Below, piece after piece: positions 26,687 through 35,673 of a stretch of DNA of 64,000 nt (positions are counted from its first letter, which is position 1; each line of letters starts with the position of its first letter). Source of the DNA: DATKPC01 sp035524275 (GTDB lineage: Bacteria > Pseudomonadota > Gammaproteobacteria > Burkholderiales > Burkholderiaceae_F); assembly GCA_035524275.1 (NCBI GenBank), contig DATKPC010000022.1, positions 1 to 64,000 of the forward strand, in the 5' to 3' direction. The notes beneath the pieces were generated by a model that saw nothing but the letters and a program-made list of their open reading frames with translations, was not told where the DNA came from and made no database searches. A program made the translations under genes and the position numbers.

Positions 26687-27988
26687 TCAGGCGATCGGCT
26701 TCAGCGCGCCGCCCAGCGGGATGTTGCTCGCCTGGCTGTTCTCGACGATCACGAGGTCCAGGTCCTTGCCCTTGCGCTGCCACTGGCCGCCGACGAGCGG
26801 GGTCTTCGACACGCTCGGGACCGGCCCCTTCTGGAAGTTGACCGGACCGACGATCGTCGCGAGGTCCGTCGCGCGCAGCGCGTCGCGAATCGCCTTCGGG
26901 CCCTTGCCGCCGGCCTGCTTCAGCGCGGCGAGCGCGACCTCGAACAGCGAATGCTTGAACCCGAGCGGCATCGACCACGGCTTGCCGGTTGCCTTCATGT
27001 ACGCGGCGCCCAGTTCCGCCGAGGTCTGGCCCGTCAGCGACGACTTGAAGGGGTGCTGCGGCGACCACCAGACCTCCACGGAAAGCCCTTCTGACCGGGG
27101 GCCGAATGCCGTGACGGCGGCGGGAAACTCGGTCGCCTTCCCGACCGTCACGATCTTCGGCTTGAAGCCCTGCTGCGCCGATTGCGACCAGAAATTGCCG
27201 AAATCCGGCGGCGGCACGACACCGGTGACGATCTCGACGCCGGCCTTCTTGAATTCGGTGATGTACGCGGTGAAGTCGTCCGCCGGGCTCTGGTAGCGGC
27301 CCTTGTCGATGAACGTCAGCTTGCGCGCGCCGGCCACCGAAGGGAAGCCGATCTTCGCGTCGCCCCAGGCGTTGCCGTCCGGATCGTTCGGCCACAGGGC
27401 GCCGACGACCCGGTTGGTCGGCAGCTTGTCCCAGATCCCGGTGTAGACCGCGATGATGTCTTCCAGGCCCCAGAAGAAGTGGTTCGTCCATTCGAAGCCC
27501 TTCTTCGGGTCGCCACCGCGGCCGAAGAAGTGCGGCTGCCATGGCGTGTCATTGGTCACGCATGGCATGCCGTTCAGTTCGCACTGGTCGGCGACCGGGT
27601 TCGTCGTCTCCGGCGTGCAGCCGGAAATCACGATGTCGACCTTGTGCTTCAGGATCAGTTCGGAGGTGACCTCGGCGGCACGGCTTGAATTGGACTGCGA
27701 GTCCTTGTAGATGATCTCGACCGCGTAGTTCGTCCCGCCGGCCTTGATCCCGCCGTCGAGCAACTTCTTCATTTCCGCAAGCGTGAACGGGTCGGGTTCC
27801 GCGAAGACGGCCAGCGGCCCGGTCTGCGGCGCGACATAGCCGATCTTCAAGGTCGTGGCCGCGTGGACCCATGGCGCGTGGACGATCGATGCCGCGGCGG
27901 CGGCCGATCCGCCGATCCGCTTCAGCGCGTCGCGGCGGCCCGCGGATTCCGGGGCGGCGCCATCCAGGGATTTGTTCGTGTCGGTCAT
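26687..27988 (-). CDS. ABC transporter substrate-binding protein (LivK-like), aromatic cluster
   Basis: A 433-residue periplasmic binding protein of the branched-chain amino acid type. The N-terminus has a twin-arginine stretch (GRRDALKRIGG) then an Ala-rich hydrophobic segment ending HAPWVHA, which suggests Tat export. The mature part starts TTLKIGYVAPQTGPLAVF and keeps the periplasmic-binding fold (VSG-like VDIVISGCTPETTNPVADQ). The ATG at 27988 has GGAG upstream. It directly follows dmpI, so it probably binds a phenolic compound or pathway intermediate rather than leucine (inference). Confidence 0.88.
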   Translation of the reverse strand: MTDTNKSLDGAAPESAGRRDALKRIGGSAAAAASIVHAPWVHAATTLKIGYVAPQTGPLAVFAEPDPFTLAEMKKLLDGGIKAGGTNYAVEIIYKDSQSNSSRAAEVTSELILKHKVDIVISGCTPETTNPVADQCELNGMPCVTNDTPWQPHFFGRGGDPKKGFEWTNHFFWGLEDIIAVYTGIWDKLPTNRVVGALWPNDPDGNAWGDAKIGFPSVAGARKLTFIDKGRYQSPADDFTAYITEFKKAGVEIVTGVVPPPDFGNFWSQSAQQGFKPKIVTVGKATEFPAAVTAFGPRSEGLSVEVWWSPQHPFKSSLTGQTSAELGAAYMKATGKPWSMPLGFKHSLFEVALAALKQAGGKGPKAIRDALRATDLATIVGPVNFQKGPVPSVSKTPLVGGQWQRKGKDLDLVIVENSQASNIPLGGALKPIA

Positions 27989-28068
27989 TCGCTTGTCTCC
28001 TCGCATCGTTTTGTGGTGGGCGGCACCGCGCAGGGCGTGGGCGCGGCTTGATTCGGGAATATCGCGGG

Positions 28069-28260
28069 TCAGCGTCCGAGGTCCTTGGCGCTGACGCCGG
28101 CGATTCCCCAGTTTTCCTTCGGCATCTCGTGGATCCAGACGCGGACGCTTTCCTTCGGCGCACCCACGGCGTCGATCAGCGCCTGCGTGACCTTCTCGAT
28201 CACGGCGCGCTTCTGGTCCGCGGTCCGGCCTTCCAGCATGTAGATCTGTGCGAATGGCAT
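28069..28260 (-). CDS. dmpI: 4-oxalocrotonate tautomerase
   Basis: A 63-residue tautomerase, the normal size. The catalytic Pro follows the initiator Met (MPFAQIYMLEGRT), and Arg11 and Arg39-type residues are present (GRTADQKRAV, SVRVWIHEMPKENWGIAG). It isomerises 4-oxalocrotonate from the enol to the keto form in the meta-cleavage pathway after DmpC. It sits between dmpH and the Liv-type binding protein, as the last catabolic gene of the dmp order. Confidence 0.95.
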   Translation of the reverse strand: MPFAQIYMLEGRTADQKRAVIEKVTQALIDAVGAPKESVRVWIHEMPKENWGIAGVSAKDLGR

Positions 28261-28279
28261 GCCAAGCTCCCGGTGATGG

Positions 28280-29068
28280 TCAGACGAACCGCAGGCCGGT
28301 GCTGCCCAGCCCCTGCACGCGCAGCGTGACGTTGTCGCCGGCCTTGACGGCGACAGCTTCGGTGATGCCGCCGGAAAGGATCAGCGTGCCGGCCGGGATC
28401 TCCTGGCCGCGCGCGCCGAGGTGGTTGGCGAGCATCGCAATGGCGGCGGCCGGGTGACCCAGAACGGCGGCGCCGGCGCCGAATGCGACCGGTTCGCCGT
28501 TCTTCTCCATCACGATCCCGATCGTCCGCAGGTCCAGCCCGTCGACCCGGGACGGCTGCCCGCCCACGACGAACCGGGCGGCCGACGTGTTGTCGGCGAC
28601 GACACTCTTCAGGTCGAACTTGAAGTCGCGATACCGGCTGTCGATCACTTCGATGCCGGGAATCACGAAGTCGGTCGCGGCGAGCACATGGGCGATGTGG
28701 CAGCCCGGCCCGCGCAGCGGCCGCGACGTGACGAATGCGATCTCCGGCTCGACCTTCGGGTGGATCAGTTCGCTCGCCTTGCACTCGGAGCCGTCGGCCA
28801 CCGCATAGTCGTCGGTCATGAAGCCGAAGACCGGCGTGCTGACGCCCATCTGCTTCATCTTGGCGTGCGACGTCAGGCCGGCCTTCAGGCCGGCGCGGCG
28901 CAGCCCGCGGGCGAGCTTGCGGCGCAGGATTTCGTCCTGGATCGCATACGCGTCGTCCCAATCCATCTCCGGGTGCCGGTCCGTGATCTTCGGCGTGTCC
29001 CGCACCTCGAGCTGGCACGTCTCCAGGTGCTCCGCCAGCCCGGCGATGGTCTGCGCGTCGAGCTTCAT
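28280..29068 (-). CDS. dmpH: 4-oxalocrotonate decarboxylase
   Basis: A 262-residue member of the hydratase/decarboxylase family that removes CO2 from 4-oxalocrotonate to give 2-hydroxypent-2,4-dienoate. Family features are GLKAGLTSHAKMKQMGV, PKVEPEIAFV (metal-binding acids), and FEIVDSR-like VIPGIEVIDSRYRDF, with the C-terminal GHPAAAIAMLANHLG. It is closely related to DmpE but has the decarboxylase-type QMGV-and-GFMTDDY variant. The ATG overlaps the end of dmpG (ATGA), so the two genes are coupled. Confidence 0.93.
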   Translation of the reverse strand: MKLDAQTIAGLAEHLETCQLEVRDTPKITDRHPEMDWDDAYAIQDEILRRKLARGLRRAGLKAGLTSHAKMKQMGVSTPVFGFMTDDYAVADGSECKASELIHPKVEPEIAFVTSRPLRGPGCHIAHVLAATDFVIPGIEVIDSRYRDFKFDLKSVVADNTSAARFVVGGQPSRVDGLDLRTIGIVMEKNGEPVAFGAGAAVLGHPAAAIAMLANHLGARGQEIPAGTLILSGGITEAVAVKAGDNVTLRVQGLGSTGLRFV

Positions 29069-30099
29069 GCGGCTTCCTTCTTCCGGGCGCGCGACAGCGT
29101 CAGCGCGGTGTCCTCGATCATGTCCTCCTGGCCGCCGACCATCCCGCGGCGCCCGAGTTCGACGAGGATCTCGCGCGCGCTGATCCCGTACTTCTTCTCG
29201 GCGCGCTTCGCGAAGAGCAGGAAGCTGGAATAGACGCCGGCGTAGCCCAGCGTCAGCGAGTCGCGGTCGATCCTGATGACATGGTCCATGATCGGGACGA
29301 CGCGGTCCTCGGCGACGTCCTGGATCTTGAAGACGTCGACGCCGGTCTGGATCCCCATGCGATCGCAGACGGCCACGAAGACTTCCATCGGCGTGTTGCC
29401 GGCGCCGGCGCCGAGCCCGGCGGCCGCGGCATCGATGCGGGTCGCACCGGCCTCGACGGCGGCAATCGAATTGGCCACGCCCATCGCCAGGTTGTGGTGG
29501 CCATGGAATCCGAGTTCGGTTTCCGGCTTCAGCGCCGCGCGCACGGCGCCCAGCCGCGCCTTGACGTCCTCCGGCAGCATGTAGCCGGCGGAGTCGGTCA
29601 CGTAGATGCAGTTGGCGCCGTAGCCCTCCATCAGCCGCGCCTGGGTCACGAGTTTCTCCGGACTGGCCATGTGGGCCATCATCAGGAAGCCCACCGTGTC
29701 CATCTCCATCCTGCGCGCCATCGTGATGTGCTGTTCCGAGACGTCGGCCTCGGTGCAGTGCGTCGCGACGCGGATCGTATGGACGCCGAGCTCGCGCGCC
29801 ATCTTCAGGTGGTCGACGGTGCCGATGCCCGGCAGCAGCAGCGCCGAGACCTTGGCCCGTTTCATCAGGGGGATCACGGCGCCGAGGTATTCCTCGTCGG
29901 TGTGCGCCGGGAAACCGTAGTTGACCGAGCTGCCGCCGAGCCCGTCGCCGTGCGTCACTTCGATCAGCGGCACGCCGGCCTCGTCGAGTCCGGTCGCGAT
30001 GTCCTTCATCTGCTCGAGCGTCATCAGGTGGCGCTTCGGGTGCATCCCGTCGCGCAGCGTCATGTCGTGGACGGCGATCTTCCTGCCTTTGAGGTCCAT
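29065..30099 (-). CDS. dmpG: 4-hydroxy-2-oxovalerate aldolase
   Basis: A 344-residue HMG-CoA-lyase-like aldolase that splits 4-hydroxy-2-oxovalerate into pyruvate and acetaldehyde. The N-terminal DMTLRDGMHPKRH supplies the catalytic Arg and metal ligand, GFHGHHNLAMGVANS carries the metal-binding histidines, and GAGAGNTPMEVF is the conserved channel region. It functions as a channelling complex with DmpF. The ATG at 30099 lies 11 bases after dmpF, and its stop overlaps the dmpH start. Confidence 0.95.
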   Translation of the reverse strand: MDLKGRKIAVHDMTLRDGMHPKRHLMTLEQMKDIATGLDEAGVPLIEVTHGDGLGGSSVNYGFPAHTDEEYLGAVIPLMKRAKVSALLLPGIGTVDHLKMARELGVHTIRVATHCTEADVSEQHITMARRMEMDTVGFLMMAHMASPEKLVTQARLMEGYGANCIYVTDSAGYMLPEDVKARLGAVRAALKPETELGFHGHHNLAMGVANSIAAVEAGATRIDAAAAGLGAGAGNTPMEVFVAVCDRMGIQTGVDVFKIQDVAEDRVVPIMDHVIRIDRDSLTLGYAGVYSSFLLFAKRAEKKYGISAREILVELGRRGMVGGQEDMIEDTALTLSRARKKEAA

Positions 30100-30110
30100 G
30101 GTCGTCTTCC

Positions 30111-31022
30111 TCAGGCTGCTACCGGTTCGAGCGTCAGCGTGCCGCCGAGGATCTCCTCGGCGAACATCTCGGCCGTGCGGGCCGCCGCGGCCGTCATGAT
30201 GTCGAGGTTCCCGGCGTACTTGGGCAAATAGTCGCCGAGGCCCTCGACCTCCATGAAGACCGAGACGCGGTTGCCATCGAAGACCGGGCCGTTGACGAGG
30301 CGGTAGCCCGGCACGTAGCGCCGCACCTCCGCGATCATCTTCTGGACCGAGTCCTCGATCGCGGCGACGTTCGGCTTGTCGACGGTGAGGCAGTGGATCG
30401 TGTCGCGCATGATCAGCGGCGGATCGGCCGGGTTGATGATGATGATCGCCTTGCCCTTGCGTGCGCCACCGACCTCCTCGACCGCACGCGCCGTCGTGCG
30501 CGTGAACTCGTCGATGTTCTTGCGCGTCCCGGGGCCGACCGAGCGGCTGGACACCGTCGCCACGATCTCGCCGTACGCGACCGGCTGCACGCGGCTCACG
30601 GCGGCGACCATCGGCACGGTCGCCTGGCCGCCGCACGTGACCATGTTGACGTTCATTTCGCGCTTGCCGAGGTGCTGCTTGAGGTTCACCGGGGGCACGC
30701 AGAACGGGCCGATCGCCGCCGGCGTCAGGTCGATCATCATGACGCCGAGCGCATTGAGCTTGCGGCTGTTCTCCGCGTGCACGTAGGCGGACGTGGCGTC
30801 GAACGCGATCTGCACGCCGTCGGCCACGACGTGCGGCACCAGGCCGTCGACGCCCGCGGCCGTCGTCCTGATGCCCATGTCACGCGCGCGCTTCAGGCCG
30901 TCGGATTCCGGGTCGATGCCGACCATCCAGGCCGGCTCCAGCACCGGGCTGCGGCGCAGTTTCGCGAGCAGGTCGGTGCCGATGTTGCCCGGCCCGATCA
31001 GCGCGCACTTGATCTTCTTCAT
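30111..31022 (-). CDS. dmpF: Acetaldehyde dehydrogenase (acylating)
   Basis: A 303-residue dehydrogenase that converts acetaldehyde plus CoA and NAD+ to acetyl-CoA. It has the Rossmann start CALIGPGNIGTDLL, the active-site Cys in NMVTCGGQATVPMV, and family segments NPADPPLIMRDTI and NGPVFDGNRVSVFMEVEGLGD. It partners with the aldolase DmpG so that acetaldehyde passes through an internal tunnel. The length and order in the operon match the dmp model. Confidence 0.95.
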   Translation of the reverse strand: MKKIKCALIGPGNIGTDLLAKLRRSPVLEPAWMVGIDPESDGLKRARDMGIRTTAAGVDGLVPHVVADGVQIAFDATSAYVHAENSRKLNALGVMMIDLTPAAIGPFCVPPVNLKQHLGKREMNVNMVTCGGQATVPMVAAVSRVQPVAYGEIVATVSSRSVGPGTRKNIDEFTRTTARAVEEVGGARKGKAIIIINPADPPLIMRDTIHCLTVDKPNVAAIEDSVQKMIAEVRRYVPGYRLVNGPVFDGNRVSVFMEVEGLGDYLPKYAGNLDIMTAAAARTAEMFAEEILGGTLTLEPVAA

Positions 31023-31031
31023 CAGGGATCC

Positions 31032-31814
31032 TCAGTTGAAGCGCACCGAGCAGCAGCCAAGGCCGCCGATCGAGACGCGGAAGTTGTCGCCCTTCGTCGC
31101 CGGGAACATCGCGGCGAGCGCGCCGGACAGCACGATCTCGCCGGCCTTCAGGCCGATGCCGAGGCGTCCGAGCGTGTTGGCGAGCCAGGCGACCGCGTTC
31201 AGCGGCGAGCCGAGCGCCGCGGCGCCGGCGCCGGTCGCGACGATCTCGCCGTTCTTCTCGAAGACCATCCCGCAGGTCGACAGGTCGACATGCCGCGGAT
31301 CGATCGCGCGATCGCCGAGGACGAAGACGCCGCAGGACGCGTTGTCGGCGACCGTGTCGCAGATCTTGATCTTCCAGTCGCGGATCCTGGAGTCGACGAT
31401 CTCGAAGCAGGGCAGCACGCATTCGGTCGCCGCCAGGACGTCGGCGTTGCCGACGCCAGGGCCCATCAGGTCGCGCTTGAGCAGGAAGGCGATCTCGCCT
31501 TCCGCCTTCGGCTGGATCAGCGTCGTGGCGTCGATCGCCTCGCCCTCGTTGACGATCATCTCGTCGAGCAGGTAGCCGAAGTCGGGCTGGTAGACGCCCA
31601 GCATGTTCATCACGGCGCGCGAGGTCACGCCGATCTTCTTTCCGACCACGCGCGCGCCGCCCTGGAGCCGGCGCCCGATCATCCGCTGCTGGATCCGATA
31701 GGCGTCGGGGATCGTGATGTCGGGATGGCGATTCGTGAGCGGCTCGACGACGCTGCGGTTGCGCAGCGCGTCGTACAGCTCGTCGCCGAGTTGCAGGATC
31801 GTGGCGTCGTTCAT
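31032..31814 (-). CDS. dmpE: 2-oxopent-4-enoate (2-hydroxypent-2,4-dienoate) hydratase
   Basis: A 260-residue hydratase that adds water to 2-hydroxypent-2,4-dienoate to form 4-hydroxy-2-oxovalerate. Diagnostic stretches are GKKIGVTSRAVMNMLGVYQPDFG, PKAEGEIAFLL with the metal-binding acids, CFEIVDSRIRDWKIKI, and LGSPLNAVAWLANTLG. Its stop abuts the start region of dmpD's end, with no gap to the next gene in the string. It is homologous to DmpH but has the hydratase-type segment. Confidence 0.94.
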   Translation of the reverse strand: MNDATILQLGDELYDALRNRSVVEPLTNRHPDITIPDAYRIQQRMIGRRLQGGARVVGKKIGVTSRAVMNMLGVYQPDFGYLLDEMIVNEGEAIDATTLIQPKAEGEIAFLLKRDLMGPGVGNADVLAATECVLPCFEIVDSRIRDWKIKICDTVADNASCGVFVLGDRAIDPRHVDLSTCGMVFEKNGEIVATGAGAAALGSPLNAVAWLANTLGRLGIGLKAGEIVLSGALAAMFPATKGDNFRVSIGGLGCCSVRFN

Positions 31815-32708
31815 TCAGTTCCCTTGCATGGCGTCCGCCTCCGCGAGGAACGCGTCGACGAGACGATTGAATCGTTCGCTGTGCTCGATCTGGGTCCAGT
31901 GGCCGCAGTGCCCGAAGACGTGGAGCTGGCAGTTGGGGATCCACGCCGACAGCGCCAGCGAGTTCGACAGCGGAATCACGCGGTCCTCGCGCCCGTGGAC
32001 GACGAGCGTTTCGTGCGGGATCTGCCGGATCGATGCCTCCGGGCTGGCCAGCGCGTCGACCCAGCGCTGCCGAGGCGCCGGGAACATCGCGGAAAAGGCT
32101 TCCTGGAAACCGGGGCGAACGCTGGCGGCGTAGCGCAGCTGCGCCAGTTCATCGGTGACGAGGCGGCGATCGTAGGCGAAGATGTCGAGGAGGGCGCGCA
32201 TCGCCTCCAGCGACGGCGAATAGCCCCAGACCGCGTCGAGCCCCGGCGTGATTTCGAACGGAACCCCGACGCTGCCCATCAGGACGAGCCGGCGCACTCG
32301 ACCCGGATGCCGGATCGCGATCGCGAGCGCGAGCGCGCCGCCGAAGGAATTGCCGACGAGGTCGGTGCGCTCGATGCGCAGCGCGTCGAGGAGCCCGACC
32401 GCCTGGCGGACCCAGGTGTCCATGTCGTAGCGCTGTCCTGGCGGCCGGTCGCTGAAGCCGAACCCGACCATGTCGGGCGCGATGACGCGTGCCCGCCGCG
32501 ACAGCGCAGGGATCACGAGGCGCCAATTGGCCCAGGCGGAGACGCCGGGCCCGGAACCGTGGATCAGCGTGACCGGCGGGCCCTCGCCGACGTCGTGATA
32601 GTTGGTCCGAATGCCGCCCGCGACGATCGAGCGGCCGATCTCCGGGTTCGGCGTCGCGGAAGGCGACCCGGCTGCCGTGGGCGATCTGGTGGCGTATGCG
32701 TCGTTCAT
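31815..32708 (-). CDS. dmpD: 2-hydroxymuconic semialdehyde hydrolase
   Basis: A 297-residue alpha/beta hydrolase cleaving the C-C bond of 2-hydroxymuconic semialdehyde to formate and 2-hydroxypentadienoate. The triad is visible: nucleophile Ser121 in VGNSFGGA, Asp242 in HGREDRVIPL, and His270 in FGHCGHWTQIEH. The oxyanion-hole motif is HGSGPGVSAWANW. It gives the hydrolytic branch in parallel with DmpC-I-H. It abuts dmpE directly. Confidence 0.94.
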   Translation of the reverse strand: MNDAYATRSPTAAGSPSATPNPEIGRSIVAGGIRTNYHDVGEGPPVTLIHGSGPGVSAWANWRLVIPALSRRARVIAPDMVGFGFSDRPPGQRYDMDTWVRQAVGLLDALRIERTDLVGNSFGGALALAIAIRHPGRVRRLVLMGSVGVPFEITPGLDAVWGYSPSLEAMRALLDIFAYDRRLVTDELAQLRYAASVRPGFQEAFSAMFPAPRQRWVDALASPEASIRQIPHETLVVHGREDRVIPLSNSLALSAWIPNCQLHVFGHCGHWTQIEHSERFNRLVDAFLAEADAMQGN

Positions 32709-32714
32709 GCCGGC

Positions 32715-34169
32715 CTACAGCTTCACGCAGACGTTCTTGAGTTCGGTATAGAACTCCAGCGAATGCACGCCTCCTTCGCGCCCGATGCCGGACTGCTTGG
32801 CGCCGCCGAACGGCGTGCGCAGGTCGCGCAGGAACCAGCTGTTGACCCACGACAGGCCGACCTGCATGCGCTGCGCGACGCGATGAGCCCGCGCCAGGTC
32901 GCGGGTCCAGATCGCGGTCGCGAGGCCGTATTCGTTGTCGTTGGCCTTCGCGAGGACTTCCTCCTCGGTATCGAAGGGCGCGACGTGGCAGCACGGTCCG
33001 AAGATCTCCTCCTTGATGACGCGGGCGTCCTCCGGCAGGCCGGTCCAGATCGTCGGCTGGATCCAGCTGCCGTCGGCGAGTTCGCCTTCCATACGCGGCG
33101 CGCCGCCGCCGGTCACGACGGTCGCTCCCTCCTGGACGGCGAGGCGGTAGTAGGAAAGGACCTTGTCCTGGTGCTCCTTGCTGATCAGCGGTCCCATCCC
33201 GGTCGCCGCGTCGTCCGGTCGACCGAGCTTCAGGCCTTCGGCGCCGCGCTTCAGCGCCGCGACGAAGCGCTCGAACAGCGGGCGCTCGACGTAGACGCGC
33301 TCAGTGCCGAGGCAGACCTGGCCGCAATTCGCGAACACCGAACGCATCGTGCCTTCGATGGCCGCGTCGAAGTCGCAGTCGGCGAAGACGATCGCGGCGT
33401 TCTTGCCGCCCATCTCCAGGCTGACCGGCCGCGCGCCCTTTGCCGCGGCTTTCATGATCACTTCGCCGGTGCGGGTCTCGCCGGTGAACGTGATCGCGTC
33501 GACCTTCGGGTGCGTCGTGACGAATTCGCCGGCCGACTCGGGCCCGAAGCCGTGAACGACGTTGTAGACCCCCTTCGGGATGCCGGCGGCGTTCATCACC
33601 TCGCCGAGCAGCGCGGCCGTCTGCGGCGTCTCCTCCGAGGGCTTGACGACGACCGCGTTGCCGCAGGCCATCGCCGGCCCGACCTTCCACGTCATCAGCA
33701 GCAGCGGAAGGTTCCAGGGGCAGATGACGCCGACGACGCCGACCGGCGAGCGGTAGCCGTAGTTGATCGCCGTGCGGCCATCGGGGGTTGCCATCTCGAA
33801 GAATTCGGTCGGGACGTTCTTGACGACGTCGGCGAAGATCTTGAAGTTGGCGGCGCCGCGCGGGATGTCGAGGTGCCGCGCGAGGCTCATCGGCTTGCCG
33901 GTGTCCTCGCATTCGGCGGCGAGGAAGTCGTCGAAGCGCTTGTTGATGCCGTCGGCCAGCGCGTAGAGGCGCTCGACGCGTTCCGCGATGGTCATCGCGC
34001 CCCACGGTCCGCGCAACGCGCGGCGCGCGGCGGCCACCGCCGCGTCGACTTCGGCCCGGCCGGCCTCGTGGACCTGCGCGACGACGTGACCCGTGACCGG
34101 CGAGCGCTTCTCGAAGGTCCGCATCGTCGCGACGTATTCGCCGTCGATGAAATTGCGAATCTGCTTCAT
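32715..34169 (-). CDS. dmpC: 2-hydroxymuconic semialdehyde dehydrogenase
   Basis: A 484-residue NAD+-dependent aldehyde dehydrogenase oxidising 2-hydroxymuconic semialdehyde to 4-oxalocrotonate (enol form). Motifs are the NAD-binding PWNLPLLLMTWKVGPAMACG and FTGETRTGE, the general base Glu in LEMGGKNAAIVF, and the nucleophile Cys in CGQVCLGTERVYV. The C-terminal motif is PFGGAKQSGIGREGG. It begins the oxalocrotonate branch and precedes dmpD by 6 bases. Confidence 0.95.
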   Translation of the reverse strand: MKQIRNFIDGEYVATMRTFEKRSPVTGHVVAQVHEAGRAEVDAAVAAARRALRGPWGAMTIAERVERLYALADGINKRFDDFLAAECEDTGKPMSLARHLDIPRGAANFKIFADVVKNVPTEFFEMATPDGRTAINYGYRSPVGVVGVICPWNLPLLLMTWKVGPAMACGNAVVVKPSEETPQTAALLGEVMNAAGIPKGVYNVVHGFGPESAGEFVTTHPKVDAITFTGETRTGEVIMKAAAKGARPVSLEMGGKNAAIVFADCDFDAAIEGTMRSVFANCGQVCLGTERVYVERPLFERFVAALKRGAEGLKLGRPDDAATGMGPLISKEHQDKVLSYYRLAVQEGATVVTGGGAPRMEGELADGSWIQPTIWTGLPEDARVIKEEIFGPCCHVAPFDTEEEVLAKANDNEYGLATAIWTRDLARAHRVAQRMQVGLSWVNSWFLRDLRTPFGGAKQSGIGREGGVHSLEFYTELKNVCVKL

Positions 34170-34187
34170 GTCCTTCTTCTTCCCGTA

Positions 34188-34634
34188 TCAAGCCAGGCCG
34201 ATGGCGGCCAGTCCGGCGCGTGCGCACGCCTCGTCCTGTTCCGCCGAGCCGCCGGAAACGCCGATGCCGCCGATGCGCTGGCCCGCTTCGACGATCGGAA
34301 GGCCACCGCCCAGGACGACGAGGCGAGGCCGCAGCGGCAGCCCGGTGCGCAGGGCGTCGTCGTGGCCGATCGCGCCCATCCAGGCCGAGGTCGGGAAGCC
34401 GAACCCGGCCGCGGTGTAGGCCTTGTCGATCGCGATGTCGATCGAATGCAGGAATGCCCCGGGCATCCGCAGGAACGCGGCGAGAACGCCGGAGGCGTCG
34501 GTCACCGCCGCGTTGACGAGAATGCCGAGGGAATCCGCGTGCGCGACCGCGGCGCGCACCGCGATCGCCGCGGCGTCGGCCGAGATGGCGCGCTGCGCGA
34601 CGCTGCACGACGCGGCGGCAGGGTGTCCTGTCAT
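34188..34634 (-). CDS. GlcG/HbpS-family protein within the phenol operon
   Basis: A 148-residue cytoplasmic protein of the GlcG/HbpS (DUF336) family, recognised by TDASGVLAAFLRMPGAFLHSIDIAIDKAYTAA (described here by its AFxRM-x2-A-x4-I-A-x-DKA pattern) and GGGLPIVEAGQRIGGIGVSGGS. Some members bind heme or cobalamin or act as oxidative-stress sensors, and the function is mostly unknown. It lies between dmpB and dmpC, where the classic CF600 operon has no gene, in the same direction. A role in maintaining the iron dioxygenase is conceivable but untested. Confidence 0.85.
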   Translation of the reverse strand: MTGHPAAASCSVAQRAISADAAAIAVRAAVAHADSLGILVNAAVTDASGVLAAFLRMPGAFLHSIDIAIDKAYTAAGFGFPTSAWMGAIGHDDALRTGLPLRPRLVVLGGGLPIVEAGQRIGGIGVSGGSAEQDEACARAGLAAIGLA

Positions 34635-34727
34635 CGAATCCGTCCCATGCTTCGTGAAGTCGTCCGGTGCGGGCCGGGCGGCGACCGCCCGGTCCCGCCC
34701 GCCCCGGTGTTGCCGGCGCCCTCGATC

Positions 34728-35657
34728 TCAGGTCACGACCGACAGGAAGCGATCGTTCAGCTTGCGGTCGTGATAGAAGATCGCCGGTCCGATCTCGTCC
34801 CAGGTCCAGGTGATCGGCTTGTTGTCCGGGTACGTCGAGTAGCCGCCGCAGAACGTCTCGAACCGGTTGCCCGAGGGGTCGAAGGCGTAGATCGTCGTTC
34901 CGCGCGTGATGCCGTGGCGGGTCGGCCCGATGTCGATCGACACCTTGTTCATCGACATGATGTCGGCGGCGCGCAGCACGTTGTCCCACGTCTCGATGAA
35001 GAACGCGACGTGGTGCAGCTTGCCGTCCTCGTTGTGGCGAACGAGCGCGATGTCGTGGGCCTTCGTCGAGCACGAGAGCCAGATCGCGAGGTCGGTCTTG
35101 CCGTCCTCCAGCTTCGCGTGCTCGACCAGGTAGAAGCCGAGCACGTCGGTGAAGACCTTGTGCGCGCCGTCGAGATCCTTGCCGTACAGCAGGCAGTGGT
35201 CCATGCGGACCGGCGCGATCCCGCGCTGCGAATCCGGGGTCCACGGGTTCGGGTTGACGTACGTCTGGCCGTTGCCGATGTCCTTCTTGTAGGCGTACAG
35301 CTCGATCAGGTGGCCGGTCGGAAGCTCGAAGCGGACGCGCTCCCCGGTTTCCAGCATCTCGCCTTCCGGAATGCGCTCGGTCTTGATCCCGTAGGCGCGG
35401 AGGTCGGAGTCGAGCTTGTTCAGCGTCTGCGGGCTGTCGACCTTGAACGCGAACTGGTCGATCCCGGCGCGGTCCGCCTGGCGCAGCACGAGGCTGTTGT
35501 GGTCGCGCTCGTCCCAGCACTTGAAGTAGACGCGGCCCGCCTTGTCGCGCCCCGTCTCGACCAGGCCGAGCACGTCGCGGTACCAGCGGGCCGATTCGTT
35601 GATATCGAGCACCCGGATCTGGGCGTGTCCGGGGCGAAGCACACCTGTCATCGCCAT
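34728..35657 (-). CDS. dmpB: Catechol 2,3-dioxygenase
   Basis: A 309-residue extradiol dioxygenase cleaving catechol in the meta position to 2-hydroxymuconic semialdehyde. It has two VOC-fold domains. The Fe(II) ligands are His154 (RMDHCLLYG), His216 (LHHVAFF) and Glu267 (NRFETFCGGY), with the second-shell His248 in TRHGI. The start at 35657 is preferred because AAGGAG lies 9-14 bases upstream, although the frame extends to 35711. The ferredoxin gene immediately upstream supplies its likely reactivator. The family keeps catechol as the preferred substrate. Confidence 0.95.
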   Translation of the reverse strand: MAMTGVLRPGHAQIRVLDINESARWYRDVLGLVETGRDKAGRVYFKCWDERDHNSLVLRQADRAGIDQFAFKVDSPQTLNKLDSDLRAYGIKTERIPEGEMLETGERVRFELPTGHLIELYAYKKDIGNGQTYVNPNPWTPDSQRGIAPVRMDHCLLYGKDLDGAHKVFTDVLGFYLVEHAKLEDGKTDLAIWLSCSTKAHDIALVRHNEDGKLHHVAFFIETWDNVLRAADIMSMNKVSIDIGPTRHGITRGTTIYAFDPSGNRFETFCGGYSTYPDNKPITWTWDEIGPAIFYHDRKLNDRFLSVVT

Positions 35658-35673
35658 CTTTTCGTCTCCTTCG

